Source: Lachnospiraceae bacterium
GTDB taxonomy: Bacteria > Bacillota > Clostridia > Lachnospirales > Lachnospiraceae
Reading direction: 5' to 3'
Assembly: GCA_902363135.1 (NCBI GenBank)
Contig: CABIZF010000010.1
Location: 51,108-115,107 of the forward strand
Length of the DNA stretch: 64,000 nt
How positions within the stretch are numbered: position 1 is the stretch's first letter; each line of letters begins with the position of its first letter. The notes beneath the pieces are model-generated. The model was not told where the DNA came from, ran no database searches, and saw only the letters and a list, made by a program, of their open reading frames with translations. Shown here piece after piece: positions 8,809-17,374 of this stretch. The position numbers and the translations under genes are program-made.

Positions 8809-9735
8809 ATGAAAAAAGGGCGTACACACAATAAAGCTGTTTTAAAAAAATATTTTCCGGTTTACCTTATGGCATTTCCGGGACTTCTGTATTTGTTTAT
8901 CAATAACTATATGCCACTTCCAGGACTTGTTTTGGCATTTAAAAAGTATAATGCAAAGAAAGGCATCTGGGGATCAAGTTGGGTTGGCCTGAAAAATTTT
9001 AAGTTTCTGTTTGCGACAAACGATGCATTTATCATTACAAGAAATACATTGTTTTATAATATTGTGTTTATTATTGTGAATACAGTGGCTGCAATCGCAG
9101 TGGCAATTATCCTTGCGGAGATGCGGCATAAAATAAAAAAATTTTACCAGTCTGCCATTTTACTTCCATATATGCTGTCTATGGTAATTGTCAGCTATCT
9201 TGTATTTGCATTTTTGTCTACGGAAAATGGATTTATTAACAGCACTATTTTACCATTGCTTGGAAAAGAGCGCATATCTTGGTACATGGAGAAGAAATAT
9301 TGGCCATTTATTCTTATTTTTGTAAATCTATGGAAAACGATCGGCTATAACTGCATTGTTTACATGTCTGCGATTATTGGTTTTGACCGTGGGTTTTATG
9401 AAGCAGCAGCGATTGACGGAGCTGGAAAATGGCAGCAGATTACCAGAATCACGATCCCGATGTTGAAGCCGACTATTATTATGATGACGTTACTGTCGAT
9501 CGGACGGATTTTTTACTCTGATTTTGGGCTGTTTTATCAGGTGCCGCAAAACTCCGGCGCATTGTATCCGGTAACCAATACGATTGATACATATGTGTAT
9601 CGTGGGTTGTTGGAGTTGGGAAATATCAGTCTGTCTGCGGCTGCGGGTCTGTATCAGTCTGTTATTGGATTCATTCTTGTGCTTGGTACGAATCTGTGGG
9701 TGCGTAAAATAGATCCGGATAATGCATTGTTTTAG
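8809..9735 (+). CDS. Carbohydrate ABC transporter permease (LplB-like)
   Basis: 308 residues from the ATG at 8809, chosen because CGGAGGAAACC precedes it; a longer frame starts inside the previous gene. Six membrane segments are visible, beginning 'VYLMAFPGLLYLFINNYMPL'. The EAA loop that contacts the ATPase is 'FYEAAAIDGAGKWQQITRIT', a near-perfect EAA-x3-G-x9-I-x-LP-type motif. It pairs with the next gene to form the membrane channel of the importer. Confidence 0.92.
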   Translation: MKKGRTHNKAVLKKYFPVYLMAFPGLLYLFINNYMPLPGLVLAFKKYNAKKGIWGSSWVGLKNFKFLFATNDAFIITRNTLFYNIVFIIVNTVAAIAVAIILAEMRHKIKKFYQSAILLPYMLSMVIVSYLVFAFLSTENGFINSTILPLLGKERISWYMEKKYWPFILIFVNLWKTIGYNCIVYMSAIIGFDRGFYEAAAIDGAGKWQQITRITIPMLKPTIIMMTLLSIGRIFYSDFGLFYQVPQNSGALYPVTNTIDTYVYRGLLELGNISLSAAAGLYQSVIGFILVLGTNLWVRKIDPDNALF

Positions 9736-9748
9736 GGAGGTGATTTGG

Positions 9749-10645
9749 ATGCAAACAAGAGAAGAAAAGATATTTCAGAGAATTGGCCATTGCGTGATGA
9801 TTGTGTTATCTGCATGCGCGATTATTCCGATGATACTTTTGGTAATGTCCTCTGTTACGGATAATAATACGCTGATCAGCAATGGATATTCCTTTTTTCC
9901 GGAGAAATTCAGCCTGTATGCGTATCAATATATTTTTAAGACCGGAAATGCAGTTTTGCAGGCATATGGAATTTCTGTTATACTGACAGTGATAGGAACG
10001 GTCCTTTCTCTGACAATTACGACATTGCTTGCATATGCACTGTCGCGGCCGGGACTTCCGGGAAGACAGTTTCTTTCCTTTTATGTATTTTTTACGATGC
10101 TGTTTAATGGCGGTTTGGTTCCGACCTATATGAATTATACGAATGTATTCGGACTGAAAAATACATTCTGGGCGTTAGTAATTCCAGGTCTTGTGACAAA
10201 TGGATTTTATATTCTTCTGATGAAATCTTATTTTGTCTCTTCAATTCCAGGGGAAATCACAGAAGCAGCAGTGATTGACGGAGCTTCTGAATTTCAGACA
10301 TTTTACCGGGTGGCACTTCCGCTGGCGAAACCGATTGTAGCGACGATTGGTTTGTTTTCCGGTATTGGGTACTGGAATGACTGGCAGAATGGATATATTT
10401 ATCTGACCAAAAGAACTGATCTTTATTCTATTCAGAATCTGCTAAACCGAATGATTCAGAATATTCAGTATCTGAGTCAAAATTCGGGGAATGTCCGAAA
10501 TGCTGATGTGGGGCTTGCGGCGATTCCGAGTGTATCAATCCGTATGGCAATGGCGGTTGTCGGAATTCTGCCGATTATAATTATTTATCCGTTTATACAG
10601 AGTAACTTTGTAAAAGGAATTACGCTTGGAGGCGTAAAAGGATAG
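9749..10645 (+). CDS. Carbohydrate ABC transporter permease (LplC/YtcP-like)
   Basis: 298 residues from the ATG at 9749 with GGGAGGTGATTTGG upstream; the coding region follows the first permease by 13 bases. Six membrane segments; EAA loop 'ITEAAVIDGASEFQTFYRVA'. The C-terminus (FIQSNFVKGITLGGVKG) is the typical end of YtcP-type permeases. It is the second half of the heterodimeric channel. Confidence 0.92.
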   Translation: MQTREEKIFQRIGHCVMIVLSACAIIPMILLVMSSVTDNNTLISNGYSFFPEKFSLYAYQYIFKTGNAVLQAYGISVILTVIGTVLSLTITTLLAYALSRPGLPGRQFLSFYVFFTMLFNGGLVPTYMNYTNVFGLKNTFWALVIPGLVTNGFYILLMKSYFVSSIPGEITEAAVIDGASEFQTFYRVALPLAKPIVATIGLFSGIGYWNDWQNGYIYLTKRTDLYSIQNLLNRMIQNIQYLSQNSGNVRNADVGLAAIPSVSIRMAMAVVGILPIIIIYPFIQSNFVKGITLGGVKG

Positions 10646-10685
10646 GAAAATTGAAAAAACCGGATTACTTGTAATTGCGGGATTT

Positions 10686-10853
10686 ATGTTTTTGGGTGAC
10701 GGGTATTTTATATGTATGACTGCTTCTAACGTGTGCAAGAAGCTAGAAGAAAATATTACAGATGAGAATGCTAATTGCCTTCCGGAATGGAGCAGTATAC
10801 TTTCTTTGGTTCATCGGAGGGCGATTTGTTCAACGGAAGCAATAGCCGGATAA
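10686..10853 (+). CDS. Possible small protein at the end of the transporter operon
   Basis: A 55-codon frame (MFLGDGYFICMTASNVCKKL...) ends exactly where the operon terminator begins. The same frame is open upstream without a better start and encodes a hydrophobic run (TGLLVIAGFMFLG). No good ribosome site is seen. It may be a relic of a small membrane protein rather than a live gene; not recognised. Confidence 0.25.
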   Translation: MFLGDGYFICMTASNVCKKLEENITDENANCLPEWSSILSLVHRRAICSTEAIAG

Positions 10854-10892
10854 GATGGTGAGTTGAGATACTCGCTGCTTACCCGGCTTTTT
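10844..10892 (+). terminator. Terminator of the abfA-transporter operon
   Basis: Arms AGCCGGATAAG and CTTACCCGGCT (one mismatch) are followed by TTTTT. The stretch from here to 11179 holds a 79-codon frame at 10913-11152 without a ribosome site or recognisable motif, which I do not count as a gene. Confidence 0.7.
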
Positions 10893-11179
10893 CATACGGC
10901 AAAATCAGGCCGGTGCTGCTGGAGCTGCTTTTGCGGGCAATGTATGGGGCTGTCGATCTTCCGAATGTCGGAAAATTTGCAACGGTCTTTTCGCAATTTT
11001 TTGGATTGTATTGTAGGCATGAGATTGTTATACTGAGTGAAAGGCAGATATCGTTATTAGGAGAAAATTACAATGGTAAAACGGATATTGCCGATGGGGG
11101 ATTCATAGAAAAGATCCGCTTGACACCGCAGGGATGTATGCTGTTTGTATAAATATGTTGATTGGGATGGGATTTACAA

Positions 11180-12577
11180 ATGAAAGAAAAGAAATTTGAT
11201 TGGGGTTATTTTCTGAGACATATTGCGATTATTGCGGTGCCGGTTGCACTGCAGAATCTGCTCACGACGACCGGGAGCATGGTCGATACGATCATGCTGG
11301 CAAAGCTCGGGGAAAAGGCAGTCGGGGCAGTCGGGCTCTGTGCGCAGTTTTCAAGCCTGATGTTTGCCGGCTACTGGGGGTTTGTCGGAGGCGGCATGCT
11401 CTTTTTCTCGCAGTACTGGGGCGCGAAGGATGATGACGGGATCACCCGCTCTTATGGGCTTACGCTTCTGTTTATGCTGAGCGTCGGGTTGCTGTTTGCC
11501 TGTCTTGCGCTTTTTGCACCGGAATTTGTCATGCGCGTCTACACAGATAAACCGGAAATCCAGAAGATTGGAGTTTCTTATCTGCGCATTGTAGGGCTTG
11601 CTTATCCGCTTCAGGTGCTTGCGATGGCGATGAGTGCGCTGCTGCGCTCGATCGAACAGGTGCGGATTCCGCTTTATGGAGGCATTGCCTCGGTGATCGC
11701 CAACTGCTTTTTTAATTATCTGTTTATTTTTGGAAAATTTGGTCTGCCGTGTATGGGTGCAGCCGGAGCGGCGATCGGGACAGTGATGGCAGGTATCGTA
11801 AACCTGCTCGTTCTGGTTGGCTTTATTCTTTATAAGAAGATTCCATACGTGCTGGAGGTTTCAAAGCATTTTCGGTGGTCACGGATGGCGGTTAAGAAAT
11901 ATCTGGAAAAATGTTTTCCGATCATCTGTAATGAGGTGCTGATCGGTGTCGGGAATATGCTGATTAATGTCGTGCTCGGACGTCAGACTGAACAGGCGAT
12001 TGCGGCAGTTGCGGTATTTCGGACGATGGAAGGACTTATTATCGCGTTCTTCAGCGGATTTTCCAATGCAGCCTCAGTACTGGTCGGAAAAGAAGTCGGC
12101 GCTGGCAATCACGAGGCAGCCTTTCAGCGGGCCAAAAGGCTCGTATACCTTTGCAGTGGAATTATCGGTGTGGCCTGTCTGACATTGATTCTGGTACATG
12201 ATCCGCTGCTTCATGCGATGGGGCTTTCCGGCGAGTCGTACCGGATCGGTACGGCGATGCTTGTGACCTACAGTGTGGCGGCACTGATCCGTATGGGGAA
12301 CTGGGTTCAAAATGATACTTACCGGTCGGCGGGAGATGCGGCCTTTGGCTCTATGCTGGAGATTACCTTTATGTATTTGATGGTGTTGCCATTTGTATAT
12401 CTGTCGAATTTTTATTTTCATGCGCCGTTTTTACTGGTGTTTGCATTTTGTTATGTGGATGAACCGATTCGTTATATTATCATGCAGCGCCATCTGTACT
12501 CCGGAAAATGGATTCGCCCGGTGTCGGTGCCGGGACTTGCCGCACTTGGAGAATTCCGCAAGGCACATGGAATCTGA
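11180..12577 (+). CDS. MATE family efflux transporter
   Basis: About 465 residues with twelve membrane segments in two homologous halves, each with the MATE signature region (first half 'NLLTTTGSMVDTIMLAKLGE', second half 'VLIGVGNMLINVVLGRQTE'). It exports drugs or metabolites using a sodium or proton gradient; the substrate is unknown. The frame can also be read from a TTG at 11162, but the ATG at 11180 is preceded by GGGATGGGA and gives the expected N-terminus. The gene stands alone between the sugar operon and a new promoter at 12584. Confidence 0.88.
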   Translation: MKEKKFDWGYFLRHIAIIAVPVALQNLLTTTGSMVDTIMLAKLGEKAVGAVGLCAQFSSLMFAGYWGFVGGGMLFFSQYWGAKDDDGITRSYGLTLLFMLSVGLLFACLALFAPEFVMRVYTDKPEIQKIGVSYLRIVGLAYPLQVLAMAMSALLRSIEQVRIPLYGGIASVIANCFFNYLFIFGKFGLPCMGAAGAAIGTVMAGIVNLLVLVGFILYKKIPYVLEVSKHFRWSRMAVKKYLEKCFPIICNEVLIGVGNMLINVVLGRQTEQAIAAVAVFRTMEGLIIAFFSGFSNAASVLVGKEVGAGNHEAAFQRAKRLVYLCSGIIGVACLTLILVHDPLLHAMGLSGESYRIGTAMLVTYSVAALIRMGNWVQNDTYRSAGDAAFGSMLEITFMYLMVLPFVYLSNFYFHAPFLLVFAFCYVDEPIRYIIMQRHLYSGKWIRPVSVPGLAALGEFRKAHGI

Positions 12578-12583
12578 TTTTGA

Positions 12584-12612
12584 TTGACAGCAAAAACCGT
12601 GCGAAGTAGAAT
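12584..12612 (+). promoter_or_regulatory. Promoter for the SseB-like and acetyltransferase genes
   Basis: TTGACA, 17 bases, TAGAAT, lying just past the MATE stop codon and 70 bases before the next start. Confidence 0.7.
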
Positions 12613-12681
12613 ACAACCAAACTACGGAAAAATATTTGCTTGCCAGGCAAAGATGGATCCGGAGGAACAAAAAGGAGCAGA

Positions 12682-13107
12682 ATGATGGAAAAAAATGAGA
12701 AACAGGTCGATGAGGGCCTGCAGGGAAATGAGAAGGTCGAGACGGCAATCATGGCGCTGCAGCAGGAACCGACCGGTGAAATGCTGGCGCATACTCTGAC
12801 CGTGATCCGCAGACGGATGCGGGAAAGCGGTCAGCTGGTCCTTGCATTAGAGGCGCCGGCGGGAGAGATGATGCAGGTGCAGGCGATTCAGACAAAGGAC
12901 GGGCAGCGTTGGTGGGCGGCCTTTACCGGTTTTGAGGAAGAGCTCAAGGGCAGTGGCAGCGTGATGTCGACCTTTTTGACAGATATGGAGCAGCTGTTCC
13001 GTAAAGCGCTGCTGGCAGATGAGATTCAGGGAGTCATCCTGAATCCGTGGCAGAAGACGCTGATGCTTGATAAGACCTTGATACGCATTATTCTTGGAGA
13101 GGAGTAA
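12682..13107 (+). CDS. SseB family protein
   Basis: About 141 residues from the ATG at 12682 (an ATG follows in the next codon; AAAGGAGCAGA precedes both). The core matches the SseB N-terminal domain family: a 'FTGFEEELKG' strand-turn, then the closing 'EIQGVILNPWQKTLMLDKTL' block, which is the best conserved part of the family. The role of these proteins in Firmicutes is not established. It sits six bases before the acetyltransferase gene and is probably co-transcribed. Confidence 0.75.
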   Translation: MMEKNEKQVDEGLQGNEKVETAIMALQQEPTGEMLAHTLTVIRRRMRESGQLVLALEAPAGEMMQVQAIQTKDGQRWWAAFTGFEEELKGSGSVMSTFLTDMEQLFRKALLADEIQGVILNPWQKTLMLDKTLIRIILGEE

Positions 13108-13113
13108 AGAGAG

Positions 13114-13617
13114 ATGACGGAGGAAGACAAGAAGCTGGTAATCCGCAATGCCACTATGGAAGATCTCTTTGCAGTAGCTGCAGTTGAAGCGGAGTGCTTT
13201 CCGGTCTCGGAGGCAGCGACGGAGGCGGAATTTAGGGAAAGGATTGCCTGCTATGGCGGACATTTTTGGTTGCTCTTTGAGGATGAGCGCCTTGTTTCCT
13301 TTGTAGATGGTATGGTTACGGATCAGGAGGATCTGACGGATGAGATGTATGAGCGGGCAGAGCTGCATCAGGAAGCGGGAGAGTGGCAGATGATCTTTGG
13401 TGTCAATACGATACCGTCCTGTCGACATCAGGGCTATGCGGGACGGCTGCTGCAGCAGGCGATCGCGGATGCGAAGAAACAGGGACGCAAAGGGCTTGTA
13501 CTGACCTGCAAGGATGCACTCATTCCCTATTATGCGAAGTTTGGATTTGTAAATGAGGGAGTATCGGAATCTGTGCATGGAAATGTGGTCTGGTATCAGA
13601 TGCGCCTGAGGTTTTAA
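13114..13617 (+). CDS. GNAT family N-acetyltransferase
   Basis: 167 residues. The start has AGAGGAGTAAAGAG upstream. Motif A is 'FGVNTIPSCRHQGYAGRLLQQ', with the R-x-x-G-x-A/G acetyl-CoA loop, and motif B is 'GLVLTCKDALIPYYAKFGF' with the catalytic-type tyrosine. The N-terminal half (VAAVEAECFPVSEAATEAEF) resembles serotonin/arylalkylamine-type GNATs such as the SNAT-like group. The acceptor substrate is unknown. Confidence 0.88.
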   Translation: MTEEDKKLVIRNATMEDLFAVAAVEAECFPVSEAATEAEFRERIACYGGHFWLLFEDERLVSFVDGMVTDQEDLTDEMYERAELHQEAGEWQMIFGVNTIPSCRHQGYAGRLLQQAIADAKKQGRKGLVLTCKDALIPYYAKFGFVNEGVSESVHGNVVWYQMRLRF

Positions 13618-13798
13618 GAAAACAGAAAAGTGGATGCAATAACAGCGTGGATAAATTTACAGAAAAGCCAGAAAACGGTGGAAAAGTCTTCTGGATTCTG
13701 GTATGATAGTGAATACGAACAGATAAGCAGTCACCGTTTCGGCGGTGGCTGTTGCTGATTGAACGCAGAACAGGTATTTTTTTGCTTTGTATAAAATG

Positions 13799-13827
13799 AT
13801 GTTGGAGGCAAAAGGTATTTTGCCCCC
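13799..13827. repeat. Short palindromic repeat, copy 1
   Basis: A palindrome with arms GGCAAAAGGT... and ATTTTGCC sits before udp. The same unit, in reverse orientation and with one mismatch, lies at 39533-39561 after rpoC. It may act as a terminator or be a small mobile palindrome. The rest of 13618-13845 has no gene; a TATGAT at 13703 may be a -10 box. Confidence 0.6.
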
Positions 13828-13845
13828 TATAAAGGGAGGGGTTTT

Positions 13846-14643
13846 GTGCAGAATTATTCAGGTGAAGTGGGACTTCAGTATCATATTCAGCTTCGAAAAG
13901 GAGATGTCGGGCGGTATGTGATCCTTCCGGGAGATCCGAAGCGCTGCAAAAAGATTGCAGAGCATTTTGACAATCCGGTGCTCATGGCAGACAGCCGCGA
14001 GTACGTGACCTATACCGGTTATCTGGACGGGGAGAAGGTCAGTGTGACATCTACCGGTATCGGAGGGCCGTCTGCGTCTATTGCAATGGAAGAGCTGGTG
14101 CAGTGCGGCGCAGACACCTTTATTCGCGTCGGTACCTGCGGCGGAATCGATTTGGATGTAAAGGGTGGTGATATCGTTGTGGCGACCGGAGCAGTGCGGA
14201 TGGAAGGTACGAGCCGTGAGTATGCACCGATCGAGTTTCCGGCAGTGGCGGATCTGAATGTGGCAAATGCGCTGGTGGCATCGGCAAAAGAGCTGGGTTA
14301 TACGTTCCATACCGGAGTCGTACAGTGCAAGGATGCATTTTACGGACAGCATGAGCCGGAGCGCATGCCGGTCAGCTATGAGCTGTTAAATAAGTGGGAG
14401 GCATGGAAGCGTCTCGGCTGTAAGGCATCGGAGATGGAGTCGGCAGCACTTTTTGTCGTGGCCAGTCATCTGCGGGTGCGCTGCGGTTCGGATTTCCTTG
14501 TGGTAGGGAATCAGGAGCGTATGGCAGCGGGCCTTGATAATCCGATCGTACATGATACTGAGGCGGCGATCAAGGTGGCTGTGCGGGCATTGCGCAAGCT
14601 GATTGCGCAGGATCGCGAAGCGACTGCGTTCGTGAGCAAGTAG
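13846..14643 (+). CDS. udp: Uridine phosphorylase
   Basis: 265 residues of the PNP/UDP phosphorylase family. Key parts: '[20 protein letters not shown]' (phosphate loop), '[16 protein letters not shown]', '[20 protein letters not shown]', and the base/ribose-binding '[17 protein letters not shown]'. It splits uridine (and possibly deoxyuridine) with phosphate into base and (deoxy)ribose 1-phosphate. The start is a GTG with GGGAGGGGTTTT before it. Downstream deoC and deoB complete the salvage route. The last ten codons ([10 protein letters not shown]) and the stop are supplied by a dispersed repeat, so the native C-terminus has been replaced or extended. Confidence 0.9.
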   Translation: MQNYSGEVGLQYHIQLRKGDVGRYVILPGDPKRCKKIAEHFDNPVLMADSREYVTYTGYLDGEKVSVTSTGIGGPSASIAMEELVQCGADTFIRVGTCGGIDLDVKGGDIVVATGAVRMEGTSREYAPIEFPAVADLNVANALVASAKELGYTFHTGVVQCKDAFYGQHEPERMPVSYELLNKWEAWKRLGCKASEMESAALFVVASHLRVRCGSDFLVVGNQERMAAGLDNPIVHDTEAAIKVAVRALRKLIAQDREATAFVSK

Positions 14644-14699
14644 CGAAGTTAGGCCCTGTCAGCAGAGATGCAGGGATGAATTGCGAATGTCCGCTTTAC
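14611..14699 (+). repeat. Dispersed structured repeat, 5'-truncated (copy A), overlapping udp
   Basis: Starts with GATCGCGAAGCGACTGCG and runs to GTCCGCTTTAC, matching 16923-17011 at nearly every base. It lacks the two large upstream hairpins and begins inside udp, whose stop codon (TAG) lies in the conserved core. Confidence 0.85.
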
Positions 14700-14732
14700 T
14701 CAGTCTGGAAGAAAAGAAAAAGGAGAAAAACG

Positions 14733-15380
14733 ATGGATAAGAATAAAATACTTGGAATGGTAGACCACACGCTGCTGAAGCAGGACGCGACCTGGGAGCA
14801 GATCAGGGAAATTCTGGATGATGGCATGACGTATCATACGGCTTCTGCCTGCATCCCGGCTTCCTATGTAAAGCAGGCGGCAGAGTATGTACAGGGCAAG
14901 CTTCCGATCTGCACGGTCATCGGATTTCCGAACGGCTACAGTACGACGGCAGCGAAGGTGTTCGAGGCAGCTGATGCAGTAAAGAACGGTGCGGATGAGG
15001 TTGACATGGTCATCAATATCGGCTGGGTCAAGGATGGGAAGGATGCAGAGCTGGAAGATGAGATTCGCCAGATCCATGCCGCGTGCAATGGACATATTCT
15101 GAAGGTGATCATTGAGACCTGTCTGCTGACGGAAGAGGAGAAGATCCGTATGTGTGAAATCGTGACAAGGGCAGGGGCGGAATTTATCAAGACCTCGACC
15201 GGCTTCTCCGCTGCAGGAGCAACCTTTGACGATGTGGCACTGATGAGGAAACACGTCGGAGCAAATGTGAAGATCAAGGCGGCAGGGGGTATTTCTTCCT
15301 TTGATGATGCGGAAAAATTCATTGGGCTTGGTGCATCCCGTCTTGGTACGAGCCGGCTGGTGAAGCTGATGAAGGCGTAA
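14733..15380 (+). CDS. deoC: Deoxyribose-phosphate aldolase
   Basis: 215 residues from the ATG at 14733, chosen for AAAGGAGAAAAACG upstream and because it gives the family N-terminus ([15 protein letters not shown]). A longer frame runs back into the repeat. The Schiff-base lysine is in '[11 protein letters not shown]', the second key lysine in '[10 protein letters not shown]', and the active-site Asp in '[12 protein letters not shown]'. It cleaves deoxyribose 5-phosphate to acetaldehyde and glyceraldehyde 3-phosphate in the cytoplasm. It stands between udp and deoB, separated from each by repeat copies. Confidence 0.95.
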   Translation: MDKNKILGMVDHTLLKQDATWEQIREILDDGMTYHTASACIPASYVKQAAEYVQGKLPICTVIGFPNGYSTTAAKVFEAADAVKNGADEVDMVINIGWVKDGKDAELEDEIRQIHAACNGHILKVIIETCLLTEEEKIRMCEIVTRAGAEFIKTSTGFSAAGATFDDVALMRKHVGANVKIKAAGGISSFDDAEKFIGLGASRLGTSRLVKLMKA

Positions 15381-15420
15381 GCCGGCGTGGATGTTTGTTA
15401 CGGCAATAAAACGATATTAA

Positions 15421-15587
15421 GGTCAAAAGATGCCTTACGGATTGTTCCGTACTTCGTACTCCCACAATCCTGCCCAATATTCGCATATCGTGAAGCTTGC
15501 GCTCCACTTTTATGCTCATATCGGGGCGGGTCATTAAGCCATAAAACCACTCCTGTGCAAGCACATCGTGGTTTCAGGCTTTTGACC
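15421..15587 (-). repeat. Dispersed structured repeat, reverse orientation, long-stem subtype (copy H2)
   Basis: Bounded by GGTCAAAAG (15421) and CTTTTGACC (15579-15587). Inside are nested arms AAACCAC/GTGGTTT with GTGC/GCAC, a GGATTG/CAATCC hairpin, and on the minus strand ATGAGCATAAAAGTGGAGCG followed by GCGAATAT, which parallels the conserved core of the other copies. The segment TGCCCAATATTCGCATATCG recurs at 20149-20168. Confidence 0.6.
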
Positions 15588-15625
15588 CTGGCGTCATCAT
15601 GAATAAAAAGGAAAGGATGAGCAGT

Positions 15626-16816
15626 ATGAAAAAATATAAACGTATCTTTGTGATTGTTATGGATTCTCTCGGGATCGGTGCGGCGGATGATGCGGCGGCA
15701 TATGGTGATGCAGGTACGGATACGCTCGGCCATATCGCGGAGCGCAGAGAGAAATTTGTTATTCCGAATCTTCAGAAGATCGGTATGGCGAATCTGCATC
15801 CATTAAAGCAGGTGGCTCCGGTGGAGCATCCGCTTGGCTACTATATGGAAATGAAGGAGCGCAGTGCCGGGAAGGATACGATGACCGGGCACTGGGAGCT
15901 GATGGGTCTTTACACGCAGAAGCCCTTTCAGACCTTTACCGAGCATGGCTTCCCGCAAGGGCTGATCGATGAGCTGGAGAAACGCACCGGGCACAAGGTT
16001 ATCGGAAATAAAAGTGCGAGCGGCACTGCGATTATTGATGAGCTTGGGGAAGAGGAGATTGCGACCGGGCATATGATCGTTTACACTTCGGCGGATTCTG
16101 TACTGCAGATTTGCGGGCAGGAGGAAACCTTTGATCTGAAAGAGCTTTACCGCTGCTGTGAGATCGCAAGGGAGCTGACCCTTCGTGATGAATGGAAGGT
16201 CGGCCGTGTCATTGCCAGACCATATATTGGTAAGAAAAAGGGCGAATTCAAACGTACTGCAAACCGTCATGACTATGCGCTTAAGCCATTTGGCAAGACG
16301 GCGCTGGATGCTCTGAAGGCAGGCGGCTATGATGTGATTTCCGTCGGTAAGATTTTTGATATTTTCGACGGCGAGGGCCTGACCGAGTCGAACAAATCTC
16401 AGAGCTCAGTACATGGCATGGAGCAGACGATTGATATTGCAAAGCGTGACTTTACCGGTCTTTGCTTTACAAATCTGGTCGATTTTGATGCGCTCTGGGG
16501 GCACCGCCGTAATCCGGAGGGGTATGCTCAGGAGATCGAAAAGTTTGACGTGAAGTTTGGTGAGCTGCTGCAGCTTCTGAAGGACGATGATCTGGTTATC
16601 ATTACGGCAGATCACGGCAACGATCCGACCTATACCGGAACCGACCACACGCGAGAGAAAGTACCGTTCCTCGCCTATTCACCGTCCATGCAGGGCAGTG
16701 GCAGACTTGAGACATCTGATACCTTTGCGGCAGTCGGCGCGACGATCGCGGACAATTTTGAGGTGGCGATGCCGGAGGGGACGCTCGGAACGTCTGTATT
16801 GGGGCAGCTGAAGTAA
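15626..16816 (+). CDS. deoB: Phosphopentomutase
   Basis: 396 residues from the ATG at 15626 (AAAGGATGAGC upstream); an ATG at 15599 lacks a ribosome site. An alkaline-phosphatase-superfamily enzyme: the first metal site is in '[16 protein letters not shown]', the second in '[20 protein letters not shown]', where Asp and His residues bind manganese. '[15 protein letters not shown]' holds the threonine that is phosphorylated. It interconverts (deoxy)ribose 1- and 5-phosphate, linking udp to deoC. Confidence 0.95.
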   Translation: MKKYKRIFVIVMDSLGIGAADDAAAYGDAGTDTLGHIAERREKFVIPNLQKIGMANLHPLKQVAPVEHPLGYYMEMKERSAGKDTMTGHWELMGLYTQKPFQTFTEHGFPQGLIDELEKRTGHKVIGNKSASGTAIIDELGEEEIATGHMIVYTSADSVLQICGQEETFDLKELYRCCEIARELTLRDEWKVGRVIARPYIGKKKGEFKRTANRHDYALKPFGKTALDALKAGGYDVISVGKIFDIFDGEGLTESNKSQSSVHGMEQTIDIAKRDFTGLCFTNLVDFDALWGHRRNPEGYAQEIEKFDVKFGELLQLLKDDDLVIITADHGNDPTYTGTDHTREKVPFLAYSPSMQGSGRLETSDTFAAVGATIADNFEVAMPEGTLGTSVLGQLK

Positions 16817-16823
16817 TCTTTTT

Positions 16824-17011
16824 GAACGCAGATAAGCATTCCCCTGCTTCAAGTGCGCGGAGCACTAAGCGGCGGGTGAGGGGGATGCTTATGTCAGTGG
16901 GAGTTGAAAGCCCCCACTGACAGATCGCGAAGCGACTGCGTTCATGAGCAAGTAGCGAAGCTAGGCCCTGTCAGCAGAGCTGCAGGGATGGATTGCGAAT
17001 GTCCGCTTTAC
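16824..17011 (+). repeat. Dispersed structured repeat, full-length copy B
   Basis: The best full-length copy (188 bases). Helices: closing pair GAACGCA / TGCGTTC; arm ATAAGCATTCCCC with GGGGGATGCTTAT, containing inner hairpin AGTGC/GCACT; arm GTCAGTGGG with CCCACTGAC; small TCGC-GAA-GCGA hairpin; conserved core ATGAGCAAGTAGCGAAGC; hairpin CCCTG/CAGGG; tail GATTGCGAATGTCCGC. Confidence 0.88.
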
Positions 17012-17116
17012 AAATATTTGCTGTAAAAGAAACAATCCGACATGTAAAACTATAATTAGAACGAAAAAACTACGGTGGAATCGGTGCAAACTACGGTGTG
17101 AAACGGGAAAAAAGAG

Positions 17117-17145
17117 TTGACACAGCCGTTTTAGCGTGGTAGAAT
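17117..17145 (+). promoter_or_regulatory. Promoter of the infC-rpmI-rplT operon
   Basis: TTGACA, 17 bases, TAGAAT; transcription should start near 17152, giving a leader of about 220 bases before infC. Confidence 0.85.
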
Positions 17146-17151
17146 ACATAA

Positions 17152-17374
17152 GGTTGTAATTGACAGGAAAGCAGAGTATCCACTCTCACCCTGGCACAAA
17201 GAGTTGGTGCCCAGTGGTTTATATCGAACAGACAGCAGCACGGATGGGATCGAAGTGATACCAGATGATGTGCATGGCAGATGGTGAGTATCTGCTGCAT
17301 GTATGGATTGATTTTTAGTGGATAACTGTGTTATCCACTTTCTTTTTTATATCAATGTGTGGAGGTGCAGAACC
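17152..17374 (+). promoter_or_regulatory. infC operon leader with attenuator (likely L20-responsive)
   Basis: The leader contains pairing segments (CTGGCACAAAGAGTTGGTGCCCAG) and ends in a terminator at 17317-17350: arms AGTGGATAA and TTATCCACT, then TTCTTTTTT. In Bacillus and other Firmicutes L20 binds this leader and causes premature termination. The arrangement here is the same; that L20 is the ligand is inferred from the operon. Confidence 0.75.

Noticed and set aside
10913..11152. 79-codon plus-strand frame before the MATE gene
   Set aside because: No ribosome site, no recognisable motif, starts within the terminator region. Possibly decayed coding DNA.
13640..13845. Possible riboswitch before udp
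   Set aside because: There is a CACCG/CGGTG hairpin and the short palindrome, but no layout matching a known riboswitch class.
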